Shown: one piece after another, positions 30,301-37,755 of the stretch | Position numbering within the stretch: the first letter of the stretch is position 1 | Layout: every line of letters starts with the position of its first letter | DNA from: Neorhizobium galegae | Lineage (GTDB): Bacteria > Pseudomonadota > Alphaproteobacteria > Rhizobiales > Rhizobiaceae | DNA length: 64,000 bases | Assembly: GCF_021391675.1 (NCBI RefSeq) | Contig: NZ_CP090095.1 | Span: forward strand, 3,663,501 to 3,727,500 | Reading direction: 5' to 3' | The notes under the pieces: generated by a model | Told to the model about the DNA's origin: nothing | Database searches by the model: none | Seen by the model: the letters and a program-made list of their open reading frames with translations, nothing else | Translations under genes and position numbers: made by a program

Positions 30301-33300
30301 ATCGGCCCGCCGAGATCGGCATCCACGCCACGGTTGCCGACGCCGGCGAACAGGCTGCCGATGCTGCCCGCGCCGCTGTCGTCGTTCTGGAAGCCGGACG
30401 TTTCGTCGATCGTCACCGTCTCATCGGTGAAGATCGCGATCTCCGGGACGTCGTCGGTGATGGTGATCGAGAACTTGCCGCCGAGGCCGACATGGTCACC
30501 GTCGCCGTCGGTCGCCTGGATCACCGCACCGAAGTCGATGGCGGCGATCGAACCCGATCCGCTCTTGAGGGCGGTGTTCTCGCCATTACCGGCGACGTGG
30601 TCGAGCTGGTCGTATTGCTGGTAGGTAAATGCGCCGGTGACGTGATCGAGGGTCAGTGAGAAGACCGGCCGGTCGCCCCAACCGAAGCCGGCGCCGCCGG
30701 CGACATTCACAAAGGCCACCAGGGCGTCGCCGACCATCGCATAGGAGAGCGTGCCGCCCTTCGAGGTCAGGGCCAGCGCCTGCATCTTGGCTGCTGCATC
30801 GGCGACAAAACCGAAACCGCCGCCGGCTGCCGCGCCGTCCGCGCCGAAGGCGACGACCGAGGCGATCGAGCCGGACACGGTCGCCGCATCGCCAAATCCG
30901 ATCAACGAAGGTGTCGAGGTGGAACCGTCGGCAGTTCCGTCATCCGGATGCGTGCCGGACGAGAGCAGGTTGGAGATGTCGTCCTCGTCGGCCGTGGCCG
31001 ATACCTTCGCGCCGGATGCCAGCGGGCCGTCGTCGGCAAATCGGATATGGCTGCCGATCGAGACCGTGTCCCTGACGACGTCGCCGTCGTAATCGGTGGC
31101 GGTGACGACCGCCGAGATCTTGTCGCCCAGGGTCACGGTCTCGTTGGACGTCGCCGTGTCGCCCTGGTGCAAGGATACATATTGCGCGACGCTGACGCGA
31201 CCGGACTGGTCGATGGCGACCGCAAACGCCGCGGCGTCCGGGGTCCCGTTGCCATCGGAGTCGAAGCGGCCGACGATCAACCCGCCCTCTTCGAACAGAA
31301 AGATCGACTTGCCGCCGGTCGTCGCCAGACCCGAATCAACCCCAACACTGGCAATTTCCAGGGAAAGAACCTTGGTGGTCGTTTCGTCGGCGCCCGGCTC
31401 CGAGGATATGGTGGTGACCAGCGAGAAGCCGTTGCGCGCGAAGATCGCCGCATTGCCCATGTCGGCGTCGTGGCCAACATTGGCAACCGCCGCAAACAGC
31501 GATCTTACCGCCTGGTTGTCGGTATCGTTTGATTGATTGTTGACCGTCTCGTCGATCGTCGTCGAGGCGCCCGTCGCGATGATCGACGGAGCCGGGACGT
31601 CGTCGGTGATGGTGATCGAGAACTTGCCGCCGAGGCCGACATGGTCACCGTCGCCGTCGGTCGCCTGGATCACCGCACCGAAGTCGATGGCGGCGATCGA
31701 ACCCGATCCGCTCTTGAGGGCGGTGTTCTCGCCATTACCGGCGACGTGGTCGAGCTGGTCGTATTGCTGGTAGGTAAATGCGCCGGTGACGTGATCGAGG
31801 GTCAGTGAGAAGACCGGCCGGTCGCCCCAACCGAAGCCGGCGCCGCCGGCGACATTCACAAAGGCCACCAGGGCGTCGCCGACCATCGCATAGGAGAGCG
31901 TGCCGCCCTTCGAGGTCAGGGCCAGCGCCTGCATCTTGGCTGCTGCATCGGCGACAAAACCGAAACCGCCGCCGGCTGCCGCGCCGTCCGCGCCGAAGGC
32001 GACGACCGAGGCGATCGAGCCGGACACGGTCGCCGCATCGCCAAATCCGATCAACGAAGGTGTCGAGGTGGAACCGTCGGCAGTTCCGTCATCCGGATGC
32101 GTGCCGGACGAGAGCAGGTTGGAGATGTCGTCCTCATCGGACCTGATCTCAACAGCGCTGCCGGTGGCGACCGGAACGTCGTCCTTGACATCGACCGTGA
32201 AGGTGCTCTCGGCGACGTCGCCATCGCCATCACGCACGGTGTAGGTGAATTCGAAGGTCAGGATGTCGGTCTCGCTGCCGGTTTCGCCATGGCCGGGATG
32301 GTCGAGAACGCCCTGAAGCTCGAAGGTGTAGCCGCCGGCGCCGGTGTCGGAGAGGGTCACGGTGAAGACCGGTCCGCCCTCTTGGTCAGCCGCCGTCAGA
32401 ACTCTCCCATCCGTCGACAGCGTGTAGACCAGCGACTGGCCACCTGAGCTCAGATCCCCAAGCGCGATCTCGATCTCGCCACTCGATACACGCATGAATG
32501 CCGAAACCGCAGCCGTAGAAAGTACCGAGCTATCGACCGCCTTCAGCGCAGGCATGTCACCGCCGTCTGCGGGCGGGAGATCGGAGACGGCGCCCGGGGT
32601 AAAGACCACGGACCGATCTCCGGCGTCCTGGGTGCCGCTGTAGCCGCCGTCGATGCTCGTATTGCCGTCGTCCGCCCCCCAGGAAATGCCAAGCGAACTG
32701 TGCGCGGTCTTGCCGCCACCTTCGTCGACCTTGCCTTCGCCGGCTGCGCCGATCACCGACGCGTCGTCAGCGATGGTAATCAAAGCCGTGCCGGACGCTG
32801 CGGCGTCACCGTCGGCGTCGACACCCTGGAACTGGAACGAGATCGTCAACGCATCCGAGTCTGAGCTGTGATCCAGTTCCTGGAAGATCTCGACCGTGTA
32901 AGACCCATTTGCAGAGGTCGGATCCAGCGAGATCTCGAATACCTTCGCTGCTGGTTCCGAGCCATCGACATATGCCGTCAGCGTCTGACCACCATTCCCA
33001 AGGTCGGTGATCACGTAATAAAGCTCGCTACCACCCGAGGTCAGAGTCCCGCCAGTGACGGAGAGACCGACATCTGCGGCACCTGTGTAAACGCCCTCGG
33101 CATTGGCCGGGACCGCGCCTGCCGCGTTAGCAAAACCGACCGAGCGGCCGAAGGTGTCGCCTTCACCATTGCGTGTATCGGCATCCGCGCCCCAGGAGAT
33201 GCCGAGCGAGATATCGCCGGTTTTTCTGGCAGCTTCGCTGCCATCCGTGGCCGGATAGGCCGAAACATCGTCTTCATTCAGCGAGGCGCTGCCCGCCTCG

Positions 33301-34403
33301 CGCTGTACCGGGCCGTCATCACCGATCTCGATCGAGAACGAGCCGGTATCGGAATCGCCATCCTTGTCCGTGACTGTGAACGTAAAGTTCAGTCGCAGGG
33401 CGTCATCGGCACCGATCTCACCGAGATCCGGATGGTCGAGAGGCTGCGACTGCGTGTAGGTGAAGGCGCCGGTGGTCGGGTTGGTGACCGTCAGCGTGAA
33501 GACGGTGACCGTGGTCTCGCCGACGGTGATCGTGCCGGTGACCGTCAGGCCGTCAGCCGAGGTCGACACCGTGACCGCCTGACCGCCGGACGTGAGCGGC
33601 GCAGCAACACCGCTGCCGGTCCCTTCCGCCATGTCGGAAGTGCTCTGGTAATTCACCGAGGAGACGATGCCGAAATCGTCGCCGCCGTCGAAAGCGAGCA
33701 CGCCCGTGATCGTCTCGTTGCCGACGACGTCATCTGCCAGAACCGATTCGGAGAAGATGAACGGCGACCCCATGTCGAAGGCGTCCGGCTGATCGTCCGC
33801 AGCCGTCCGGTCGTCAAGCCCTCCGCCATCGCCAAATTCCGTATCGCCGAGCAGCGAGGCGAGCTGAATGGGGTCGTTCTGGCTGCCCTGGATCGAGTCG
33901 TCGAATTCAGCGCCGGAGCTGTCCGGGCGTCCGGTCGCACTGAAGGATCCGTCCGGGCCGGCTGCGACGTTGATGCCGCTGTCTTCCAGGGCGGCGAAGA
34001 GCACCTGCTGGGGTACCTCCACTTCACCGATCAGCATCGTCGGGATCTTGGTCGCGCCGTTGACGATGACGATCTCGGTTCCGTCCGCCTGCACCAGGAT
34101 CAGGTTTGCGCCGTCGACCCGGATATCGTCGATCGATACACTCGTCGCCAGGTGAACGATGTTGTTGGCGTCCGGGGTCACTTCTGCAGCCGGCGCTGCT
34201 GGAGCAGCGGCCGGCGCATTCGGATCGGTCGGAACGCGGTTCGTCGTCGGGGTGCGGCCATCACCGGCCTGCGCCACCTGGATCTCATGCTCGATCGGAG
34301 AAGGCGTAGAAGAGGCTGCGATCTCCTCCTGGATTTCCGACGAGAAATTCTCAGTCAGATTTTCTTCCGAGATGTTCGACAGACGCGGATCTTCAACGGA
34401 CAT
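21354..34403 (-). CDS. Giant RTX/cadherin-repeat adhesin secreted by type I system (LapA/BapA-like), 4349 aa
   Basis: Predicted cell-surface adhesin for biofilm or root attachment. ATG 34403 is chosen: GGGGG lies about ten bases upstream. Residues about 1-150 resemble a LapA-type retention region (SIDDIRVDGANLILVQADGT) ending in VAAG (146-149), a candidate LapG site. Residues about 230-2080 are repeated beta-sandwich domains, many ending in I-x-DD-x-P and containing LDHxxG, as in T1SS-143/VCBS-type repeats. RTX nonapeptides (GGxGxDxL) occur near residues 2095-2150, 2240-2325 and 2455-2505, and within 220-residue repeats. Residues about 3250-3900 are cadherin/Ig-like. Next come EF-hand-like DVDGNGKIDNG and DVNHDGKIDASD, a last RTX turn, and a type I secretion tail VKILFDDDKHSANISHV. 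Substrate of the adjacent exporter by position. Confidence 0.93.
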   Translation of the reverse strand: MSVEDPRLSNISEENLTENFSSEIQEEIAASSTPSPIEHEIQVAQAGDGRTPTTNRVPTDPNAPAAAPAAPAAEVTPDANNIVHLATSVSIDDIRVDGANLILVQADGTEIVIVNGATKIPTMLIGEVEVPQQVLFAALEDSGINVAAGPDGSFSATGRPDSSGAEFDDSIQGSQNDPIQLASLLGDTEFGDGGGLDDRTAADDQPDAFDMGSPFIFSESVLADDVVGNETITGVLAFDGGDDFGIVSSVNYQSTSDMAEGTGSGVAAPLTSGGQAVTVSTSADGLTVTGTITVGETTVTVFTLTVTNPTTGAFTYTQSQPLDHPDLGEIGADDALRLNFTFTVTDKDGDSDTGSFSIEIGDDGPVQREAGSASLNEDDVSAYPATDGSEAARKTGDISLGISWGADADTRNGEGDTFGRSVGFANAAGAVPANAEGVYTGAADVGLSVTGGTLTSGGSELYYVITDLGNGGQTLTAYVDGSEPAAKVFEISLDPTSANGSYTVEIFQELDHSSDSDALTISFQFQGVDADGDAAASGTALITIADDASVIGAAGEGKVDEGGGKTAHSSLGISWGADDGNTSIDGGYSGTQDAGDRSVVFTPGAVSDLPPADGGDMPALKAVDSSVLSTAAVSAFMRVSSGEIEIALGDLSSGGQSLVYTLSTDGRVLTAADQEGGPVFTVTLSDTGAGGYTFELQGVLDHPGHGETGSETDILTFEFTYTVRDGDGDVAESTFTVDVKDDVPVATGSAVEIRSDEDDISNLLSSGTHPDDGTADGSTSTPSLIGFGDAATVSGSIASVVAFGADGAAAGGGFGFVADAAAKMQALALTSKGGTLSYAMVGDALVAFVNVAGGAGFGWGDRPVFSLTLDHVTGAFTYQQYDQLDHVAGNGENTALKSGSGSIAAIDFGAVIQATDGDGDHVGLGGKFSITITDDVPAPSIIATGASTTIDETVNNQSNDTDNQAVRSLFAAVANVGHDADMGNAAIFARNGFSLVTTISSEPGADETTTKVLSLEIASVGVDSGLATTGGKSIFLFEEGGLIVGRFDSDGNGTPDAAAFAVAIDQSGRVSVAQYVSLHQGDTATSNETVTLGDKISAVVTATDYDGDVVRDTVSIGSHIRFADDGPLASGAKVSATADEDDISNLLSSGTHPDDGTADGSTSTPSLIGFGDAATVSGSIASVVAFGADGAAAGGGFGFVADAAAKMQALALTSKGGTLSYAMVGDALVAFVNVAGGAGFGWGDRPVFSLTLDHVTGAFTYQQYDQLDHVAGNGENTALKSGSGSIAAIDFGAVIQATDGDGDHVGLGGKFSITITDDVPEIAIFTDETVTIDETSGFQNDDSGAGSIGSLFAGVGNRGVDADLGGPIYARDDVIDISVENGADDNVSTALTLRVDGGNGIDSGLLTTEGAHIYLYLEAGVVVGRVGGANGLAAFAIAIDGDGRVSVAEYLSLKHPSNASSDEGVNLSGKISAVLTATDYDGDVVTKSVSIGDKIAFEDDGPSVGGNSAVWVDDDNVVGAQGNNGGTGDHALANITGELSHDFGADGGSIAWKTTGAPTGFTYVRDGDALLVKQGATTVMTITLDTATGAYSVTQNAAIDHPAGNNENDVSFNLTYTVTDGDGDHVDGTLTINADDDTPISTGVIGTGAITESATGGSIAGELSALVSPGADGVGRYSVETTGLSSSLTSLTSGGVALTYSVVGNALVAKAGAATIFTFTVDPATGHYAFAQTGPLDHTDTVVIDGASIPAAALGVVGSHAAVPDVGGNDLAFVGRMPDGDAIIRVSNDGGVARTWVLDNNAGGADYVLQIPAHTTWYVNVGNVANQTKFDLDGFGAPSGTTTVNNGHQQIAVIDGDSSLDLDLSSAVTVTDGDEDGVALNGQLIVTVADSVPTAGPNASGTVEEGGTETITAALTGLAWGADAGSARTLSFTGSVATTDQNGAPVAGLSSNGHPVTIDIINGVLTGFIGSTNPPAPGDIVFTASLNVATGAYSFSLLQPLDHTAPNATSQYLDLALGFTATDADGDAATSTVTVRVDAAGSIDSINYSNLSTSVFVNLDDAAQMVGGQAVAANTATDGASEIDKVIGLDSVSGIVDALGGAGNDVLIGGAEANKLTGNGGNDHLDGGLGADVLDGGAGNDTFVLGADVTGSGTRNIQLGDGSLLAVNIAGLAGTADKVIGGAGNDTIILERDGKSGFVADYSTAPDYLSGVEKIVGTDGNDVILLAAGSTADGGPITLEGGNGNDTLGGSNSADIINGGDGNDLISGLGGNDTLTGGNGDDEIWGGAGADTIDGGDNTDKITGGLGNDTINGGAGGDTFNYAIGDGVDTIDGGAAPDVLLTSGNATAESAVLTVTSTGLTLDVDGDGNVDVNATNIESVVLYQAEGADKITVRGQDAAETITIAGNSNLLQVYGNGIPSISGISTSELSIEGKGGNDVINASGLNASVSLTIDGGAGNDVLYGGQGLDTLAGGDGADIIIGGADNDILWGGKHADSLFGNGTSNTGSDLNAAVGEADSANYGGPANKYHVFFDTTALGGGLGIWRVQALDGAPEFTGTHVSVDTDNLYGIEKIQFNNLTLDLLAPVRLFDGNNLVGTFTTISDANAAAFAGFRIELVGTVTNQSATITKENLTVVGGAEDTGIVLTLDGVQNITLQGEAPINVIGNGLSNTINGNDGANLLEGGDGNDVLNGNGGDDSLFGGAGNDRFSGGTGINKMVGGTGNDQFFATGGTDTIHGNGEADIAATAGENDMVVYYGNQSNFAITRMLDGGWQVLNTANGEIDKLYGVESINFNGGAIELDLTAPVQLFDGNNLVGTFTTISDANAAAFAGFRIELVGTVTNQSATITKENLTVVGGAEDTGIVLTLDGVQNITLQGEAPINVIGNGLSNTINGNDGANLLEGGDGNDVLNGNGGDDSLFGGAGNDRFGGGTGINKMVGGTGNDQFFATGGTDTIHGNGEADIAATAGENDMVVYYGNQSNFAITRMLDGGWQVLNTANGEIDKLYGVESINFNGGAIELDLTAPVQLFDGNNLVGTFTTISDANTAASAGFRIELVGTVTNQSATITKENLTVVGGTEDTGIVLTLDGVQTITLQGEAPINVIGDGLSNTINGNDGANILEGGDGNDVLNGKGGDDTIQWSVGDGLDVVDGGTEFAGGRDLLRVVGSSASEQYAIWSVAAYNAAHPGTPYAGLAEILLTVNGALAAEVNEIEDIVIQGGGGADTLAVNGSFAGTSLLTSTITYEGGEGDETFDVSELTSGHSVVVKGAGGADVLVIGDEAGESVWKDVTVTQDPATGEFTISLPNGGPVLKATGVESFRFFDGTVTAAQLIEQAPTDLTTSGLTVAENSAAGTVVGSVHGVDVNGSIDPLSYAFILADSSTSLTSADGRFVINASTGEISVAAGAVLDYETTPSIGFSVRVTDSKNGSYSETFSVQLTNVNEAPILAHPIADLSIAEEGTISFQIPGDTFSDVDSLLTYVATLGDGSALPAWLHFDPDTGTFSGKAPLDYNGPINVMVTASDGPNSASDTFNITVTPVNDAPTPHDDIFFVDEDHTTSGTNFLTNDTDVDGDTLQPTAATITSGPGGSGWLYQNGDLVYTPHANASGITTIDYTVSDGTTTASATITLNIRPVADAATISGSGLGNEDGIAAVTLNIGLGDTDGSEKVTRVELSGFPTGAIFSQGAQVGGVWVIENAAGVNTSGLTMTPPHDFAGNVTLNVAAKVLDSAMLSDGLVYEDTEISTGSISIAVNAVNDAPVITGDHALAVNEGATVAVTSQDLYFSDPDDIGTGVTFTVTATTNGSVLVNGIVATTFTAQQLADNLVSFRHDGSETTSGSFGVSLEDGNEDNSTAATATVNVAVTPVDDQINTITVTGSDTVDMTNYGKIIYSNDTLNPSGTTDAKVTNFDVVGDKISLKLAGTDVLAGAFQVITSDNTDVAAGVKIIALQYSGATVGSLSQDNDGNNVEDIIAAATKDFPGSGTYTFIVYQNTQANNAHAGIYMVQINDVTDPASGSPSSNQIIVEHVMTLNNVGYGKLTAANFVAAADPIILDLDHNGFAFTSVDDGVKFDINADGKLDQVAWTKTDGILAFDVDGNGKIDNGSEIFTPNFAGGAHAGGVAALSTLDVNHDGKIDASDTGFDKLLVWQDANGNGVSDEGELKGLNDYGITGISLDADSAEGYIDGQALFAEGSFTYADGSTGSFVEVGFDTLFSDAPDHVLVGTDGDDILAAMPGLTQMTGGTGADTFVLDPSALHELDMADIITDYKSNEGDAVDVSKLLDTLLGHQATGEEAAANVRTTIAGNDTTVSVQVATDSWKDVAVLQNHTEAVKILFDDDKHSANISHV
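24989..26639 (-). repeat. Tandem 660-bp repeats (about 2.5 copies) in the adhesin gene
   Basis: Copies begin near 24989, 25649 and 26309, spaced exactly 660 bp, and differ at only a few positions; the copy that begins at 26309 is partial and ends at 26639. Each unit encodes 220 residues: a beta-rich segment starting LFDGNNLVGTFTTISDAN, RTX turns (EGGDGNDVLNGNGGDDSLFG) and a tail ending YGVESINFNGGAIELD. Near identity points to recent duplication or gene conversion. Confidence 0.9.
30443..30991 (-). repeat. 549-bp near-identical duplication in the adhesin gene, copy at lower coordinate
   Basis: Matches 31592-32140 at an exact offset of 1149 bp (383 codons) with essentially no differences; one G/A change was seen near the end. 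It encodes one domain that begins DEDDISNLLSSGTHPDDG and ends FSITITDDVP. Confidence 0.88.
31592..32140 (-). repeat. 549-bp near-identical duplication in the adhesin gene, copy at higher coordinate
   Basis: Partner of the copy at 30443-30991. The sequence between the copies encodes a related but diverged domain, so identity is confined to this block, as expected for gene conversion or recent segmental duplication. Confidence 0.88.
33957..33968 (-). other. Candidate LapG cleavage motif (VAAG) in the adhesin N-terminus
   Basis: Codons for Val-Ala-Ala-Gly at adhesin residues 146-149, in SGINVAAGPDG. LapG cuts LapA between the alanines of TAAG, or PAAG in related adhesins; here Thr is replaced by Val. 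The position, after a compact N-terminal domain and before an acidic linker, fits a release site. Confidence 0.5.
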
Positions 34404-35015
34404 GACTCTAACCCCCAATAAAAACTGTGCCGCAATCAACTCCGCCACCCAATATAAAGCAAGACTTCCTTAACCTTCGCGATATAGCCGGTTATGTGTC
34501 GGGAACGGATTTATTGACAGAAGGTTAACTGCGGCGGCGGAAGACGTATTAAAGCCACACATCTTGCCCCAATCGCCGCAAAACACGGTTTCCAAAGAGT
34601 TATCTGGGATGGTTGTTACGACCAGGAACGCGCCTTGACCGAATGACCTTGCGCCTCGGGCGATCGATTCGTCTGTGAACGGGAGCCTGATTCGGTTCTC
34701 AAGCCCGCCCCCGGCCATGGCGGCTGCACGCTCGACATGGACGCCAGATAGGCCGGCCAAGCTATAAGTGGAGGTTCAATGGGGCCAGCAAGCTTCCGTT
34801 TCCTTGTGAAAAGCCTGCATGAGGGTCGAACGATTTAAGAATACCTTACCACCCAAGGAACTACTGGGAAGTCGAGAGGCGCATCGCTCGTATATACTAT
34901 AAAATTTTAATAAAATTTTCACGACTTGCCCCAGGCCGCTTATCACCTGATCGGGAATCGGCTTCGAGGCCCCCGGTCCCGAAGCGCATGCGTTGGCTCG
35001 GTTGCCGGACGACCG
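34404..35015. promoter_or_regulatory. Intergenic region upstream of the adhesin gene
   Basis: These 612 bases lie between the GT4 stop and the adhesin start, both leftward, and should hold the adhesin promoter. The part at 34891-34920 is strikingly AT-rich (TAAAATTTTA then ATAAAATTTT). A 96-codon leftward frame (34470-34760) has no recognisable features and is not called. Confidence 0.5.
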
Positions 35016-36353
35016 TCACTTGCCTCCAACGTTCAGGAGGATTTGTTTTTCCCGTTCGTTGGAGTTTACATCCTCGTCCTCTGCAGCTGTGATCTGATTT
35101 TTGATTGCCACGGCGTAAAGCTGGATGATTTGCGTGATCTTGTCGTCCCAATCGAAGTGCCTAAGCGCTTTTGCGCGGCCGGCTTCCCCAAGGCGGCGCC
35201 GTAAGTTCACATCATCGGAAAGACGCTGCATCGCTTCGGCGAACCCCGCGACAATATCGTCTCGCGACGTTGGCGGAACGAGGACGCCGCAATCATCATC
35301 CAGATAGTCGTCGGGGCCACCCCACTTTGTGGCGATGACAGGCAGACCTACGGCCATCGCCTCAAGAACGACGGCACCGCCGCATTCGTGAATACTGGGC
35401 ATGACGAAAACATCCGACTGCTGCAGAACCCGCGCACATTCCCGTTGAGGCAAAAATCCGAGAAAGCGTACCCGGCCAACCAAATCCATGGCCTCAACCA
35501 GCGCTTCGAGCGTACTCCGCATCGGGCCGTCACCGACAATATCCAGTTCCACGAGTTCCTCCCGGCTTTTGACGCGCCCAAACGCCAGCAGGAGGAGGTC
35601 CGCCGCCTTCCAGTCAACCAATCTCCCTAGATAAACGAAGCGAACCGGCTTTCCCGGCAGATCGTCGGCGTAGCTGCGTTGCGTCCAAAGTTCGACGTCG
35701 ATGCCATTTTCAACGAGCATTGCCGCCGTGCCGCCGATATTCGTGGGTAGAACCGCGCGTGTTCTCTCATTGGCTGCCAGTAGCAGCGCAGCTTCTCGCT
35801 TGCCGCGCATCAAGAGATGCAGACCGTCTGATAAACGCCGCCCCAGCTTGAACAGTATATCGCCCCAGCCGCTTGTTCGTCCCTTCGGATGAACGCCCGG
35901 CGGATAGGACATGTTGCCGTTCATAGGTCCTATAACCACCGGCGCACCGACGTTGGCGATCAGGGATGGCTCACGTGGCGAGACCGGAATTGGTTGGTGG
36001 ACGACCTGAATACCTAGCTTGTGAACCAGTTCGCGGGTTATGCGACGTGCGGCCATCTGCGTAGCGAGGCGGCTGATATAGCCAACGGTGATGTTGGCGA
36101 GCTGGTCAGGCACGTGCTGCCCCAGCTTCCACATCAGAATATTCAGCCATGTGTCCTTGATAAAATGCATATGGTCTACGGCGTCGGGTGCGAGAGAAGT
36201 CAATTCCTCCCGAGTACGCTCATGAACGACAAGCCACGTCTCTATGCCCCGGGCGCGCAATCGGGTGAAATAATGCCACGGGAGGGAAGCTTCGCCACCG
36301 AACTTCAGGGAGGCGTGTTCCGCGACAATCAGAACCTTATCGATCGAACTCAT
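35016..36353 (-). CDS. GT4-family glycosyltransferase
   Basis: Cytoplasmic GT-B retaining glycosyltransferase, likely for a polysaccharide repeat unit. The 445-residue protein has an N-terminal lobe with LIVAEHASLKFGGEASLPWH, a glycine-rich acceptor loop, then the donor lobe: FVYLGRLVDWKAADLLLLAF, DIVGDGPMRSTLEAL, VRFLGFLPQRECARVLQQSD, and PSIHECGGAVVLEAMAVGLP, the E-x7-E motif region of GT4. ATG 36353 has AAGG seven bases upstream and begins just before the fold; two earlier Mets lack ribosome binding sites. It is divergent from the SGNH-type gene. The sugar is unknown. Confidence 0.85.
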   Translation of the reverse strand: MSSIDKVLIVAEHASLKFGGEASLPWHYFTRLRARGIETWLVVHERTREELTSLAPDAVDHMHFIKDTWLNILMWKLGQHVPDQLANITVGYISRLATQMAARRITRELVHKLGIQVVHQPIPVSPREPSLIANVGAPVVIGPMNGNMSYPPGVHPKGRTSGWGDILFKLGRRLSDGLHLLMRGKREAALLLAANERTRAVLPTNIGGTAAMLVENGIDVELWTQRSYADDLPGKPVRFVYLGRLVDWKAADLLLLAFGRVKSREELVELDIVGDGPMRSTLEALVEAMDLVGRVRFLGFLPQRECARVLQQSDVFVMPSIHECGGAVVLEAMAVGLPVIATKWGGPDDYLDDDCGVLVPPTSRDDIVAGFAEAMQRLSDDVNLRRRLGEAGRAKALRHFDWDDKITQIIQLYAVAIKNQITAAEDEDVNSNEREKQILLNVGGK

Positions 36354-36642
36354 GTTCCAACCTTGCGAGGAGATCGCCGCCATTTTCTGGCACCGCCGAT
36401 ATTTGAGCAACGCCGACTAATGCAGCCTGTGGCTACACCTAAAGAAGGTGAGAGACGCCGTCCGTCGGGCAGGCGGTCGCTTCGGGTTTCCATTGGCTTT
36501 TGTTGACAGCCAGATCGCCGATACCGGAAGGCTTACGCCTTTTGTCCATGATGCTGGACAGGATCTCCGACGTCTATGCTCCCAGGTTGTATTTCTCTAT
36601 CTGCCGATAGTTGTTCTCGCGCTCAATAAAGACGGAATTCTT

Positions 36643-37755
36643 ATGACAGCGATGCGTACCATCATCTTGTCTATGGCATGGCTACTGTCCGGCCCGGCGT
36701 CTTCACAGGAAATCACACCGGGCGATGCCCCGCTGAACTCCGCGCAGGTCTTTTTCACCGGCCATAGCTTGATCGACAATCCCCTGGCCAACTGGGTCGA
36801 GATGATTGCCAAAAGCCGCGGCAAAAATATTGCCTGGGAGCAGCAGATCGTCATTGGATCCCCGCTGAGGTATCGAACGCGAGGTGAGAACGACCAGGAT
36901 TGGAGCTGGGCCGGATACAGGTACGGGAAGAACCGCAACGGCGATCAGATGGATGTCGTCGAGGAACTGCTTCGCCCGCGGCGCATCGGCACGGGGCGCC
37001 CTTACGACACCGTTGTCGCAGCGGAAAACCACAATTTGCTAAACATGATCGTATGGGAAAACGCGATTGGCTATCTGCGCCATTTTCACGACCGCCTTCT
37101 CGACGGCAACCCTAAAGGCCGAACCCTTTATGTCCACACCTGGCTTGGCGTCGACAAGGACAATCCGCAGCCCTGGTTGGAACACGAGACAAACGCTTCG
37201 GTCGTATGGCAATGCGTAGCGGAGAAAGTGAAGCTGACACTGCAAGCTGAAAAGCGCCCGGCCAATCTTTCCGTCGTACCTGCCGGAACGGCTCTCGTGG
37301 AATTGGTGAAAAGGACACTCGACGGGAAGGTTGTCGGCCTCACCGGAAGCAACAGGAAAAAACTCGACCGGATATTCCGCGACGAGGTCCACCTGACCGA
37401 TACAGGCGTCTATTTTGTCGCTGCGGTCCACTACGCCTCGATCTATCGCCAGTCGCCCGAGGGCGCCGCAGCGCCGCCGACCGTGCCCCGGGACCTTGCG
37501 AAGGAGCTGCAGAAGATTGCATGGGGGGTCACCCGAGATTTCTTGCAGCGGGAAAGCTTGCACCCGCCGAGCATGGCAGAATGCCGGCGCGTCATCGTCG
37601 AAAAAGTCTGCCGAAGCTTCTGGGTGCATGTCGGCGAACCGAACGAGGCGAGTGGCTGCCAGAGCTATTTTGCCGAAACCCGTCCGGACCCCGGGGGCAA
37701 CCCCTTCGTCTGGCCGGATCCGAATTGGAAGGCCCTGCCAAAGCCAGCGCCTTAG
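36643..37755 (+). CDS. Secreted SGNH-hydrolase-like protein (paralogue of the right-edge gene)
   Basis: Predicted periplasmic protein of SGNH/GDSL type, perhaps an acyl esterase or acyltransferase acting on polysaccharide. The 370-residue protein has a signal peptide (MRTIILSMAWLLSGPASSQ), then QVFFTGHSLIDNPLANWVEM, where GHSL stands in the place of the GDSL nucleophile motif, VVAAENHNLLN, and DEVHLTDTGVYFVAAVHYAS, the C-terminal block with the expected catalytic Asp and His. ATG 36643 is chosen because the signal peptide begins there; the open frame extends back to 36448. The right-edge gene has SGHSLTDQP and DEVHLTELGSYYVAAV at the equivalent positions, so the two are paralogues. Cys residues in the C-terminal extension (residues about 310-350) may form disulphides. 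Confidence 0.72.
   Translation: MTAMRTIILSMAWLLSGPASSQEITPGDAPLNSAQVFFTGHSLIDNPLANWVEMIAKSRGKNIAWEQQIVIGSPLRYRTRGENDQDWSWAGYRYGKNRNGDQMDVVEELLRPRRIGTGRPYDTVVAAENHNLLNMIVWENAIGYLRHFHDRLLDGNPKGRTLYVHTWLGVDKDNPQPWLEHETNASVVWQCVAEKVKLTLQAEKRPANLSVVPAGTALVELVKRTLDGKVVGLTGSNRKKLDRIFRDEVHLTDTGVYFVAAVHYASIYRQSPEGAAAPPTVPRDLAKELQKIAWGVTRDFLQRESLHPPSMAECRRVIVEKVCRSFWVHVGEPNEASGCQSYFAETRPDPGGNPFVWPDPNWKALPKPAP

Noticed and set aside
32868-34421. 517-codon rightward open frame opposite the adhesin 5' end
   Set aside because: No recognisable domain or ribosome binding site; composition mirrors the opposite strand. The adhesin N-terminus is the supported reading.
34470-34760. 96-codon leftward frame upstream of the adhesin gene
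   Set aside because: No ribosome binding site or motif; region is better explained as promoter and leader.
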